Assembly: GCA_964369965.1 (NCBI GenBank)
Contig: CAYJGF010000002.1
Coordinates: 124,001 to 188,000 of the forward strand
Source of the DNA: CAYJBH01 sp964369965
Lineage (GTDB): Bacteria > Bacillota > Clostridia > Oscillospirales > Ruminococcaceae
DNA length: 64,000 nucleotides
Direction of reading: 5' to 3'
The position numbers and the translations under genes were made by a program. Positions within the stretch are counted from its first letter, which is position 1. Each line of letters starts with the position of its first letter. Of the stretch, positions 15,049-22,963 are shown piece by piece. A model generated the notes under the pieces. That model did no database searches, had not been told where the DNA came from, and saw only the letters and a program-made list of their open reading frames with translations.

Positions 15049-17037
15049 CTATGCGGTTGCGTCACCGGCGTCGCCACCGCCTTCGGCGGGGGGATCAGTA
15101 TCGGTATCCGGATCCGGAGTGGGATCGGGATCGGGATCGGGAGCAGGAGCAACGTATGTGCCCTCCGTTCTGCCGGCAATTGATGCTGAAGTCAACTTGC
15201 CTACCTCGGCATCAACCTGCGCTTGTGTTGCACTGGCGTTATTATAGACCGCCTGCGCAGCAGCAATTATACCTTTGTATGCATCTATATTTACTTGAGT
15301 TGCCCAAAATTGACCGGGTGGTATAGTCGCTCCGTCTGCTGAAGCAACAGTTGCACCTACAGTGCCGTTAGCGGCTGCAATAGCGTTGTTCAGGGCGTCT
15401 TTATTGACCGGTACGACAGTCTCCTTTTGACCGGTGATCTTATTCGTGTTGTAGTTATTCACCGCCGTGTCCACCGTCGATTTAGCGGCGTTTATCTGGT
15501 CGACCGTCGCGCCGTCGTTCGATACCACTGCATTCGCCTCGTTTATAGCTGTCTGTAGCGCGGTATAATATGTTGCGTTGACAAAAACCTTATCTTTGTC
15601 CAGCTGTGCAGGGTCGGTTACGGTAGTAGTGGTTGCCGATGCGAGTGTTGTGTTTGCTGTGTTTATCGAGTTTTGCAGTGCCTGTTTTGCAACCAGCTCC
15701 GCGCTCACCGTTGCCTCGGTCTTTTTGCTCTGTTGATAGACCGATATCTGGGAGTTGATGGTTGCCTCTGCGGTGATTACCGCCGTCGCTTGCGCTGTGG
15801 AGGAACTTGCTATCAACTGTTCACCCGAGGCTATTGCGGCGTTGAGCGCATCATATACCGACTGGGGAACCCATGACGCGGCTATGACCGCCGCCGCAAG
15901 ATCGCTACCGTCGCCGGCAGGGCTTGGGGTGGACTCCGCAAGTTTTTTCTTACCGTTTGATACGGCGAGTTTTAAACGCTCAATCTCGCCTGCGGTGGCT
16001 ATGCCGGGTTCGGTTGAGGAGCTTGTTGATTCCGATTCGTCGTCATCTTCTTCAACCACCGGTGCGGGGGGATTGCGACGGGTAGGTTGTGCTTGCAGGG
16101 GTTGCGGTCGCCTGTCCTCCGTCTCGTACACATGGGTATTTGCAAAATCAATTATTGCCTCATGTGCCGCCGCTACAAGATGATAGCCGTCCGAGGCGGC
16201 ATACTGTGCCTTAAGAAATCCGTCCTCATCCTTAAGAAGAGTTGTGGTGTTAAGGAGCATCCAATCATTTGCCTCCACCATGTCGACCAGCGCTAAGTTA
16301 AATTGGTCGACTACCTTTTGGCTGACATTGGAGTTGGTATTATTTGCCTGCTCGGTCACCGGCGGTATTGTCGTTACTATTATATCGCAGTACTCCCATG
16401 CCTCAAGAATGGCGGCAATTGCCTTTTCATAGTTGGCGATAAACTGCTCCGTCGTAACACCGACAAGATTATTTGTGCCGAAATTAATAAATATTCGATG
16501 GGGTTGTTGCGCCGCAATGGCATATGGTATAGTCTGCGCCGTATCGGAGCCCATATAGTAGACACCACGGTGGGAGGGGACCGATTGAATACCCATGCCC
16601 TCAATACCGACGACATTTTCCAGCGGTAAAAATCCGTTTGATGCAAAACCTACCGTATTGGAGTCACCGATAAACATGCTGTTGAGCAGATAATCCTCGC
16701 CGGCAGGATCGGTTTCGGCAAGGATGTTGGGATTCTCCTGCTCAATGACGAACTCATCCGGGTCGTATGGAACCATCTCCGGCTCGGTTATGCCCTCGCT
16801 ATCCTCCGAGCCCGGCGACTCACTTTCAACCGGAACACTATCGCCGGAAAAAACAGCGATAACAATTATTCCGCCGACTATAGATACCAATAAAATGCCG
16901 GAAACGGCAGATATAACAATCTTTTGTGCCGTACTTAACAGCAGAAATTCATTTTTTAAATTTGAAAAGAAACCTTTTATTTTTTTGCCTACTTCTTTTA
17001 ATTTATTTAAAAAACCTAAGCTTGAATCTTTCTTCAC
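15049..17037 (-). CDS. membrane-anchored SGNH/GDSL hydrolase with FIVAR-like repeats
   Basis: A 662-residue protein. A short basic cytoplasmic N-terminus precedes one transmembrane helix (about 40-63), so the rest is extracellular. The SGNH domain (115-300) has Ser126 in FIGDSN, Gly-Thr-Asn-Asn at 187-190, and Asp283-Gly-Tyr-His286, the full catalytic set. Residues 345-630 are Ala/Asn/Thr-rich helical repeats resembling FIVAR modules (ALNAAIASGE, ALQTAINEANAVVS, ALNNAIAAANGTV). The tail is Asp-Pro repeats ending in Gly and Ala. A GTG start with GGAGG five bases upstream is used. It probably removes acyl groups from a wall polymer or glycan. No sorting signal is seen. Confidence 0.82.
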   Translation of the reverse strand: MKKDSSLGFLNKLKEVGKKIKGFFSNLKNEFLLLSTAQKIVISAVSGILLVSIVGGIIVIAVFSGDSVPVESESPGSEDSEGITEPEMVPYDPDEFVIEQENPNILAETDPAGEDYLLNSMFIGDSNTVGFASNGFLPLENVVGIEGMGIQSVPSHRGVYYMGSDTAQTIPYAIAAQQPHRIFINFGTNNLVGVTTEQFIANYEKAIAAILEAWEYCDIIVTTIPPVTEQANNTNSNVSQKVVDQFNLALVDMVEANDWMLLNTTTLLKDEDGFLKAQYAASDGYHLVAAAHEAIIDFANTHVYETEDRRPQPLQAQPTRRNPPAPVVEEDDDESESTSSSTEPGIATAGEIERLKLAVSNGKKKLAESTPSPAGDGSDLAAAVIAASWVPQSVYDALNAAIASGEQLIASSSTAQATAVITAEATINSQISVYQQSKKTEATVSAELVAKQALQNSINTANTTLASATTTTVTDPAQLDKDKVFVNATYYTALQTAINEANAVVSNDGATVDQINAAKSTVDTAVNNYNTNKITGQKETVVPVNKDALNNAIAAANGTVGATVASADGATIPPGQFWATQVNIDAYKGIIAAAQAVYNNASATQAQVDAEVGKLTSASIAGRTEGTYVAPAPDPDPDPTPDPDTDTDPPAEGGGDAGDATA

Positions 17038-17193
17038 AATACCTCCAACGGAAATTAATTTTTATTATTATACCATAGAAGTGTTTGCTTTTCAAGTAAT
17101 ATTTGCTTTTGTAAAAATTCTGTCAGATTATAGAGTATAGACAAAAAAATTGTAATCTTTTGTTAAAAAGTTCTAACTGCCGTTATCTTTGAA

Positions 17194-17221
17194 GTATATT
17201 TTTAAAAAACAATAATGATTT
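17194..17221 (+). promoter_or_regulatory. weak candidate sigma-E promoter for spoIIIAA
   Basis: GTATATT (17194-17200) matches a SigE -35 element. AATGATTT 13 bases later is only a partial match to the CATACAnT -10. It is placed 20 bases before the spoIIIAA start, where SigE control is expected from other sporulators. Confidence 0.25.
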
Positions 17222-17240
17222 ATAACAAAAAGGATACAAT

Positions 17241-18140
17241 ATGCAGGAGTATATGAACGTAATTGACAATCTGCCACCCATCATTTCAACCAGTCTTGCA
17301 AGTCTGCCGACGGTGTTGAAAGAGAGGGTGGTTGAAATACGTCTTAGGGTCGGCAAACCTTTGATGATAGCGACCTCGGATAAAAATTATTTTATTGACC
17401 GCACCGGTCAAGCGGTGAGTGACCCGTCCAGTGCAAAAAACATCAGCTTTGATATGTTGCGTGAGGTAGTGCTGTGCATATCGGGGCGTGCCATACATTC
17501 AAGGCAGAGCGAGCTTATAAAAGGGTACATAACCATGTCGGGCGGACATCGCGTCGGTGTTGCCGGTGTCGCGGTGGTGCAGGACGGTGTCGTGAGTGAT
17601 ATAAAGGAGATATCCTCCCTCAATATAAGGATAGCGAAACATCGCAACCTGCCATCGGTTGAAATTTTGAGGACCGTTTTATCACGACCGATGTTTTCTC
17701 TTTTAATTGTCGGTGTGCCGCGCAGTGGCAAAACCACAATCTTGAAAAGTATCGCCAAACACCTTTCCGACAACCAAAAACAGGTGAGCATTGTCGATAC
17801 AAGGAGGGAAATTGCACCCAATCCCGAAAGTTTTTACAGCTGTTGTGACGTGCTCAGTGGATATCCGCGCGGTGAGGGGATGGTCAGCGCTATCAAAAGT
17901 CTTGCGCCGGATGTGATAATATGTGATGAGGTGGGGGACGACGACGATGTCCGTGCAATACGCTCGGCGAGCAATGCCGGTGTCAACCTTGCGCTCTCAG
18001 CACATGCGGACAGCATTGCCACCTTGAAAACTCGCAAGGTTCTCGCGACACTGTTGGAGGGCGGTGTTTTCACCGATATTGCGATACTGAACAGCGCAAA
18101 AAATCCCGGTGTAATAAAGGAGGTTGTTCGGTGGAATTGA
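17241..18140 (+). CDS. spoIIIAA: stage III sporulation protein AA, ATPase
   Basis: A 299-residue secretion-type ATPase. Walker A is GVPRSGKTT (about 157-165) and Walker B is PDVIICDEVGDDDD. The His box is around LSAHADSIATLKTR. It resembles type II/IV secretion ATPases and is thought to power assembly or transport of the SpoIIIA-SpoIIQ channel from the mother cell into the forespore. It is the first gene of the complete spoIIIAA-AH operon and its end overlaps spoIIIAB. An exact TTGACC palindrome lies at 17395 (Ile-Asp-Arg-Thr-Gly-Gln). Confidence 0.95.
   Translation: MQEYMNVIDNLPPIISTSLASLPTVLKERVVEIRLRVGKPLMIATSDKNYFIDRTGQAVSDPSSAKNISFDMLREVVLCISGRAIHSRQSELIKGYITMSGGHRVGVAGVAVVQDGVVSDIKEISSLNIRIAKHRNLPSVEILRTVLSRPMFSLLIVGVPRSGKTTILKSIAKHLSDNQKQVSIVDTRREIAPNPESFYSCCDVLSGYPRGEGMVSAIKSLAPDVIICDEVGDDDDVRAIRSASNAGVNLALSAHADSIATLKTRKVLATLLEGGVFTDIAILNSAKNPGVIKEVVRWN
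17395..17411. repeat. TTGACC-N5-GGTCAA palindrome, exact
   Basis: Exact copy, spacer gcacc, in spoIIIAA; read in the second allowed frame as Ile-Asp-Arg-Thr-Gly-Gln. Confidence 0.85.
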
Positions 18141-18640
18141 GCATAAAATTATTAGGTGCAACGGCTATCATTCTTTGTGGATTTTTAGTTGCAAAGCATA
18201 TTGTTGACCGTGGTGGTCGACAAAAAACATTATTGACCGAAGTGGTCGATTTATTGACATTTATAAACAACAACTTCTATTATCGCCGCAGCAATGTTAC
18301 AGACATTTTTAAAGAGGCGCAAAAGATAGAGCGCACCTGCCTTGATCTTGAATTTGACAATCTCAACAACAAGGAGTATGAGAAAGAGCTGATTTATCGC
18401 ATTAGTCAATCGGACGGTTTGAATAGATTGATGAGTGCAAGACAGCGTGAGATGTTTATAAAGGCGTTAAAAAACATCGGCGTCGGCAGTTTAGAGGAGG
18501 AGTGTTCACGCCTCGAATACTATATCAACTATTTTAAAGAGGAGTATGCAATCCTCGCCGAGCGTGATAGGAAAAACCGTCGGGTCTGCCTCGGCATGTG
18601 TATTTATGCCTCGGTCGTGGTCACGGTCATACTATTATAA
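18131..18640 (+). CDS. spoIIIAB: stage III sporulation protein AB
   Basis: A 169-residue membrane protein with helices at both ends (IKLLGATAIILCGFLVAKHI and VCLGMCIYASVVVTVILL) and a mainly helical middle containing the family-typical LTFINNNFYYRR and LDLEFDNLNNKEYEKEL. The GTG start at 18131 has AAAGGAGG upstream and lies inside the end of spoIIIAA. The overall fold resembles GspF-type secretion platform proteins. Two one-mismatch palindromes (18204, 18233) lie 29 bases apart near its N-terminus. Confidence 0.93.
   Translation: MELSIKLLGATAIILCGFLVAKHIVDRGGRQKTLLTEVVDLLTFINNNFYYRRSNVTDIFKEAQKIERTCLDLEFDNLNNKEYEKELIYRISQSDGLNRLMSARQREMFIKALKNIGVGSLEEECSRLEYYINYFKEEYAILAERDRKNRRVCLGMCIYASVVVTVILL
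18204..18220. repeat. TTGACC-N5-GGTCAA palindrome, one mismatch
   Basis: Spacer gtggt, right arm GGTCGA, in spoIIIAB; read as Val-Asp-Arg-Gly-Gly-Arg. Confidence 0.6.
18233..18249. repeat. TTGACC-N5-GGTCAA palindrome, one mismatch
   Basis: Spacer gaagt, right arm GGTCGA, in spoIIIAB; read as Leu-Thr-Glu-Val-Val-Asp, in a different phase from the copy 29 bases before. Confidence 0.6.
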
Positions 18641-18655
18641 GGAAGGGCAATATCG

Positions 18656-18850
18656 ATGGACATAAATTTTATCTTTAGGATTGCGGCTATCGGCATTGTG
18701 GTGTCGGTTTTAAACCAACTGCTTATACGCAGTGGGCGCGAGGAGCAAGCGACTATGACGACGCTTGCCGGTCTGGTGGTAGTCTTGATGATGATCTTGA
18801 CCGAAATTTCACTGCTCTTTGAGACAATTCAAGATCTGTTCGATCTTTGA
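18656..18850 (+). CDS. spoIIIAC: stage III sporulation protein AC
   Basis: A 64-residue protein of two hydrophobic helices (IFRIAAIGIVVSVLNQLLI and TTLAGLVVVLMMILTEISLL) joined by a short charged turn, the usual size and form of SpoIIIAC. It is an inner subunit of the mother-cell channel complex. GGAAGGG precedes the ATG. spoIIIAD follows after 11 bases. Confidence 0.93.
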   Translation: MDINFIFRIAAIGIVVSVLNQLLIRSGREEQATMTTLAGLVVVLMMILTEISLLFETIQDLFDL

Positions 18851-18861
18851 ATGATTTATAA

Positions 18862-19251
18862 ATGAGTATGGAAAATATTTTTTCGATAGTACTTTTTTTG
18901 ATTATCACTGCCGTTTTGTCCGTTGTTTTACGACGATATGACAGCGCGATAGCTTTGATGATGGTGATAGGGGCCGCGATTTTGTTATTACTGCTCATCG
19001 TCCCGATGCTCTCGCAGGTTATAGAATCGCTAAGTGAGGTCACCTCGCTCATCTCACAGGGTCCGTTTGATATAGTGATTAAGGCGGTTGGTATCTCGGT
19101 ATTATCCGGTCTTGCGAGTGATTTGTGTCTTGATGCCGGGCAAAATGCCCTATCCTCCATCGCTATATTATCCGGTAAGGTGGCGATAGTTGTGAGTGCT
19201 CTGCCACTTCTCGGGGAGTTGATGCAGGAGGTGTTGAATATATTGCGATGA
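18862..19251 (+). CDS. spoIIIAD: stage III sporulation protein AD
   Basis: A 129-residue protein with three to four hydrophobic helices and the family sequence LASDLCLDAGQNALSSIAILSGK near residues 88-110. It is an integral membrane part of the SpoIIIA complex. Its stop overlaps the start of spoIIIAE (ATGA). Confidence 0.94.
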   Translation: MSMENIFSIVLFLIITAVLSVVLRRYDSAIALMMVIGAAILLLLLIVPMLSQVIESLSEVTSLISQGPFDIVIKAVGISVLSGLASDLCLDAGQNALSSIAILSGKVAIVVSALPLLGELMQEVLNILR

Positions 19252-20327
19252 AAAAGATAGTTGTTATATTAATATTACTTTTATCTCTCACAAACGCCGT
19301 CACCGCAAGCGATTATGAAAACGAGGCGGCCACGCAAGGTCTGCGGGAGATAGAGGAGGAGATCGGCATTGAGGCAAACGACATCCTATCTATGTCACCC
19401 GACAACCTTTTTAATTCATTTATAGAGAATCTCGCCGAGCAGATGAGTGAGCCGATAGTTACCTTTGTGACGGTGATTGCGGTGTTGTTGGTATCCACCC
19501 TCGCGCAGAGTATGACACCGATTAACGATAAAAACGTCACCGGTACTTTTGCAGTGGTGGATACAGTTATCAACATAGTGGTTTTTTTAATACTTTTAAC
19601 GCCGGTATTGTCGGTGCAAGGGGTGCTGTCGGAGGTAATATACGACTGCAAAAACATGATTGACAGCTTTTTGATGGTGTTTGTATCGCTCCTCGCCGCC
19701 GGCGGTCAGGTGGGCACTGCGGCGGCAACCGGGTTTTTCTCCGGCTCTGTCTTTGTGGTGAGTGAGCTGATTGTAAACGCGGTATTGCCGCTTGTTGCAA
19801 TCTATCTGTCACTCAAAAGTTGTTCGCTATGCGTCAACACCGTCAATTTTTCCGGCATGGCTGAGATTGTCCGCAAGGGTGCAAGGTACATACTGCTCGG
19901 CACCGCAAGCGTTTTTACCGCCGTCATCGGTATGCAAAGCCTCATCGCCTCCGCCGCAGATAATCTTGCACTGCGAACCGGCAAGTTCATCGTTTCGGCT
20001 GGCGTCCCGATAATCGGCTCCGCTATACAGGAGGCAATAACGACGGTCATCGGTGGTGTGAACGCCGTCAAGACCACCGCCGGCATAACGGCGATTTTAG
20101 GCATTGTTATAATGTTTGCACCTCTTTTATTGCGATGTATTGCCTACCTTTTGGTTTTTTCGTTATGTGGTGTTGCCGCCGAGATTGCAAACTGCCAAAA
20201 GGTGAGTGAACTGCTAAAGGCGGCGGCCCACACCATGGAGATGTTTTTTTCCTGCATTGTTTTGTTCTGTTTGATGCTGACACTCTCCATCTTGACGTTT
20301 ATGCTCTCGGGCGGCGTAGTTAATTAA
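19248..20327 (+). CDS. spoIIIAE: stage III sporulation protein AE
   Basis: A 359-residue protein with a signal-peptide-like N-terminus (residues 4-22), an acidic extracellular stretch, then about seven hydrophobic segments from residue 65 on. Typical family blocks are NFSGMAEIVRKGARYILLGT, FTAVIGMQSLIASAADNLALRTGKF and LLRCIAYLLVFSLCG. It forms the large membrane component of the mother-cell side of the channel. The length is normal. Confidence 0.95.
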   Translation: MKKIVVILILLLSLTNAVTASDYENEAATQGLREIEEEIGIEANDILSMSPDNLFNSFIENLAEQMSEPIVTFVTVIAVLLVSTLAQSMTPINDKNVTGTFAVVDTVINIVVFLILLTPVLSVQGVLSEVIYDCKNMIDSFLMVFVSLLAAGGQVGTAAATGFFSGSVFVVSELIVNAVLPLVAIYLSLKSCSLCVNTVNFSGMAEIVRKGARYILLGTASVFTAVIGMQSLIASAADNLALRTGKFIVSAGVPIIGSAIQEAITTVIGGVNAVKTTAGITAILGIVIMFAPLLLRCIAYLLVFSLCGVAAEIANCQKVSELLKAAAHTMEMFFSCIVLFCLMLTLSILTFMLSGGVVN

Positions 20328-20336
20328 GGAAGAGAT

Positions 20337-20786
20337 ATGATAGAATCGCTAAAAGAATTGACCGTAATAATGTGCGCGTTAATGCTCATCATCTCGGTGG
20401 TGGAGGCGCTTGTGCCGAGGAAGAACTTTGCTCCCGTGATAAGATGGGTGGTCCTTATCTTTGTAATAATCTCGGTTATTAATCCCATTCGAGAGATAGA
20501 CACCTCCGACATGATGCAAAGTTTCACCCTGCCCGAGGTGGAGGCGGTGACGGTGGAGGACAACGTTTTAAATGATGCACTTGGGCTGTTAAGCGACGAT
20601 ATTCGCAGTTCATTGTCCCTAAAAGGGATATCGATCGGAGCAATAAAAATAGAATTAAATGAGGGGGAGCAGGGGGTTGATATCGGCACTATATATATAG
20701 AAGACGTAAAGGCGCATCATCGTGAAACAGTGATGGAAACTGTTGCGTTGTTGACCGACGGTGTGGGTGAGGTAATATTTGAATAA
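20337..20786 (+). CDS. spoIIIAF: stage III sporulation protein AF
   Basis: A 149-residue protein with two N-terminal transmembrane helices (LTVIMCALMLIISVVEALV and VIRWVVLIFVIISVINPI) and a soluble C-terminal domain with alternating strands (ISIGAIKIELN, IGTIYIEDVK), a ring-building-like fold known for SpoIIIAF. GGAAGAG precedes the ATG. Confidence 0.9.
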   Translation: MIESLKELTVIMCALMLIISVVEALVPRKNFAPVIRWVVLIFVIISVINPIREIDTSDMMQSFTLPEVEAVTVEDNVLNDALGLLSDDIRSSLSLKGISIGAIKIELNEGEQGVDIGTIYIEDVKAHHRETVMETVALLTDGVGEVIFE

Positions 20787-20795
20787 GGGGGTAAT

Positions 20796-21350
20796 ATGTC
20801 AGAAAAAAAGACAAAAAAAACGTCGCTCGACCTATCAAAGATAATGGGGAAGGTGGACCTGAAAAAATACTATTGGTTGGTGGCGCTGTTACTTTTTGGG
20901 GTGATACTGCTTTTATTTGACGGATTTCCGACAACAACTGCGCCACAGCAGCCGGAGTATGATATTGACGAGTTAGAGAGGGACTATGAGACACGGCTCG
21001 TGGCACTCATCGAGCGAATAGAGGGCGCCGGCATGACCGAGGTTATGGTGACCATCGAGGGGACGGGTCAAAAGGTCTATGCCAAGGTCGAAAACAGCGA
21101 TGAGGAGGTAAACAGCTCACAGCAGGACACCGACACAAAAAAAGGCTATTCCACCGACTATATAATAGTAGAGGACGAGAACGGCAACGACACCGCCCTT
21201 ATTGAAAAGGAGTATGAGCCGGCGGTTTTAGGTGTGGCGGTGCTCTGCGAAGGGGGAGGTGATGTGGGAGTTATCACCGCCGTGACTGAACTTTGTGAGG
21301 TGGTGACCGGTGTATCCGGCAACAATGTGTTTGTCGGAAAACTGGCATGA
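20796..21350 (+). CDS. spoIIIAG: stage III sporulation protein AG
   Basis: A 184-residue protein with one transmembrane helix (about 27-44) and a C-terminal ring-building motif domain containing RLVALIERIEGAGMTEVMVTIEGTGQ and EPAVLGVAVLCEGGGDVGV. In Bacillus, SpoIIIAG forms a large ring in the space between the two membranes. GGGGG precedes the ATG. Confidence 0.94.
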   Translation: MSEKKTKKTSLDLSKIMGKVDLKKYYWLVALLLFGVILLLFDGFPTTTAPQQPEYDIDELERDYETRLVALIERIEGAGMTEVMVTIEGTGQKVYAKVENSDEEVNSSQQDTDTKKGYSTDYIIVEDENGNDTALIEKEYEPAVLGVAVLCEGGGDVGVITAVTELCEVVTGVSGNNVFVGKLA

Positions 21351-21462
21351 TTTGCAGTCATAACGCACGAAAAACATACATATAATGAAACAGAATATTA
21401 ATAAGCAGATATCCTGCGAAATATCTGCAAAACAGCCGACAGGCAGAAAGGTATGGCCATAC

Positions 21463-22071
21463 ATGCTTAAAAAATTCAAACACTTTAAAATTAAAAAACA
21501 GGTGACCTTTTTATCCTTACTTTTGGCACTGGCGGTTGCGGTGTTCCTCAACTGGCAGTACGCCGAGAGTAACACCGACTACAGAATGTTGGAGGAGGAG
21601 GCGGTCATGACCGAGCTCACCGTCCTCTCAACGGAAAACGCCGACGAGATCACCGAGGACGAATTGCAGCGCAACTACGGCGACGCACAGCTCGTCAGCC
21701 TGACCCAGCAGGAGAGCCTTGAATATTTCGACGAGGCGAGACTCTCCCGTGACAAGTCGAGGGACGAGGCACTGGAAAAGATGCAAAAAACCCTGGAGGA
21801 TGCCGAGCTCGGAGAGGAGGAAAAATCCACTTTGACCGCCACCCTTTCCGATACCATCAGCAGTATTACGGTGGAGGATGAGATTGAGAGCCTTGCAAAG
21901 GCAAAAGGTTTTGTGGAATGTGTGGTTTATATTGATGGTGAGAGCGCAAATATTGCCGTCATGACCAAAAGTTCTTCGCTGACCCAAGAGGAGGTTATGC
22001 AACTGCGCGATATGGTCATGAGCAAAACCGACATTGAGGCTAAAAATATTAAAATTGTAGAGGTTAAATAG
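21463..22071 (+). CDS. spoIIIAH: stage III sporulation protein AH
   Basis: A 202-residue protein beginning MLKKFKHFKIKKQ, with a transmembrane helix (about 15-33, ending LNWQYAES, a family hallmark) and a soluble C-terminal domain (LEKMQKTLEDAELGEEEKS, AKGFVECVVYIDGESANI, SLTQEEVMQLRDMVMSKT). It should bind forespore SpoIIQ to bridge the two membranes. The ATG at 21463 gives the normal N-terminus with AAAGG upstream; an in-frame ATG at 21385 would add 26 untypical residues and lacks a ribosome binding site. Confidence 0.92.
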   Translation: MLKKFKHFKIKKQVTFLSLLLALAVAVFLNWQYAESNTDYRMLEEEAVMTELTVLSTENADEITEDELQRNYGDAQLVSLTQQESLEYFDEARLSRDKSRDEALEKMQKTLEDAELGEEEKSTLTATLSDTISSITVEDEIESLAKAKGFVECVVYIDGESANIAVMTKSSSLTQEEVMQLRDMVMSKTDIEAKNIKIVEVK

Positions 22072-22100
22072 TTGCTCTTTGCAAAAAGATGTGATATAAT
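22072..22100 (+). promoter_or_regulatory. sigma-A-type promoter for asp23-nusB
   Basis: TTGCTC (22072-22077), 17 bases, TATAAT (22095-22100), 43 bases before the asp23-family start. It directly follows the spoIIIAH stop, so the housekeeping genes do not depend on sporulation transcription. Confidence 0.6.
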
Positions 22101-22142
22101 AAATATATATAACTACATCTTATAAATAAAGGAACTACAGCA

Positions 22143-22502
22143 ATGGAAGTGAACAAAGCACAGCAGGACGGGGGTCGCGTTCAAGTCTCCACCGATGTTA
22201 TATCGAATATAGCGAAAATTGCGGCGATGGAGGTGTCGGATGTCAAAGGGCTCTCAAAGGGCAACCTTGGCATAAAGTCACTTATCAACAAGGTGGCGTC
22301 CGTCAACCCGATATCGGTAACCGTAACCGCCGGTGTTGCGGTAATCGACGTGCACATCATTGTCGAGCTCGGCGCGAAAATTCGTGTCGTCGGCAGGGCG
22401 GTGCAGGACAGTGTGAAATCTGCGGTGCAGAACATGACCGGCATCACCGTCTCAAAGGTCAACGTCGTTATCAGTGGTATTTCACAGCAAGAGGAATTGT
22501 AG
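22143..22502 (+). CDS. Asp23/Gls24 family envelope-associated protein
   Basis: A 119-residue protein with the DUF322/Asp23 pattern: VSTDVISNIAKIAAMEVSDVKGLS, then VTAGVAVIDVHIIVELGAKI, and VQDSVKSAVQNMTGITVSKVNVVISGI. This corresponds to YqhY of Bacillus, whose gene is also just upstream of nusB. Members act at the membrane or cell wall and in fatty acid metabolism control, with mechanism unclear. Confidence 0.9.
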   Translation: MEVNKAQQDGGRVQVSTDVISNIAKIAAMEVSDVKGLSKGNLGIKSLINKVASVNPISVTVTAGVAVIDVHIIVELGAKIRVVGRAVQDSVKSAVQNMTGITVSKVNVVISGISQQEEL

Positions 22503-22530
22503 GCGTTTAATTTTTTCTTAATTTAAACGC
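22503..22530 (+). terminator. weak hairpin between the asp23-family gene and nusB
   Basis: GCGTTTAA and TTAAACGC pair over 8 bases around a 12-base loop, right after the asp23-family stop. There is no T-run after the stem, so it is at best an attenuator or processing site. Confidence 0.35.
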
Positions 22531-22549
22531 TTAAAGGAATACTAATATA

Positions 22550-22963
22550 ATGAACAGAAGAAAAGCGCGAGAAACCGCATTTATTGCAATATTTTCAGCC
22601 TCCTTCGGTCCGATTTCGGCCGAGGAGGCTATTGCCGGTTTGATAGAGTCGGACGATATCGAGCCGGATACTTTTTGCCGTCAACTTGTTACGGCATTTG
22701 ATGAGAACAACGTTTATATCGATGAAAAGATAAGGGCAAACCTCAAAGGGTGGGAGTTTGAGCGCGTGTCGAGGGTGTCGATTGCCGCACTTCGCGTTGC
22801 GATAGCGGAGCTTTATTTCGCCGGTGATAACCCGAGCGGCGTCTCCATTAATGAGGCGGTGGAGCTTGCAAAGCGGTACGGTGAGGAGAGTGACTACCAG
22901 TTTGTCAACGGTGTTCTCTCCGCAATTTTTAAGGAGATGGGTGCTAAAGATGGAACCGATTAG
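22550..22963 (+). CDS. nusB: transcription antitermination factor NusB
   Basis: A 137-residue all-helical protein. The start is RKARETAFIAIFSASFG, and the C-terminus has the conserved RVAIAELYFAGDNPSGVSINEAVELAKRYGEE and FVNGVLSAI. NusB with NusE binds boxA RNA for rRNA antitermination. AAAGGA precedes the ATG. The 3' end overlaps xseA by 14 bases. Confidence 0.95.
   Translation: MNRRKARETAFIAIFSASFGPISAEEAIAGLIESDDIEPDTFCRQLVTAFDENNVYIDEKIRANLKGWEFERVSRVSIAALRVAIAELYFAGDNPSGVSINEAVELAKRYGEESDYQFVNGVLSAIFKEMGAKDGTD

Noticed and set aside
22824..22949. N-terminal extension of xseA
   Set aside because: It is a shadow of nusB; MEPISISALNRF at 22950 is the family start.
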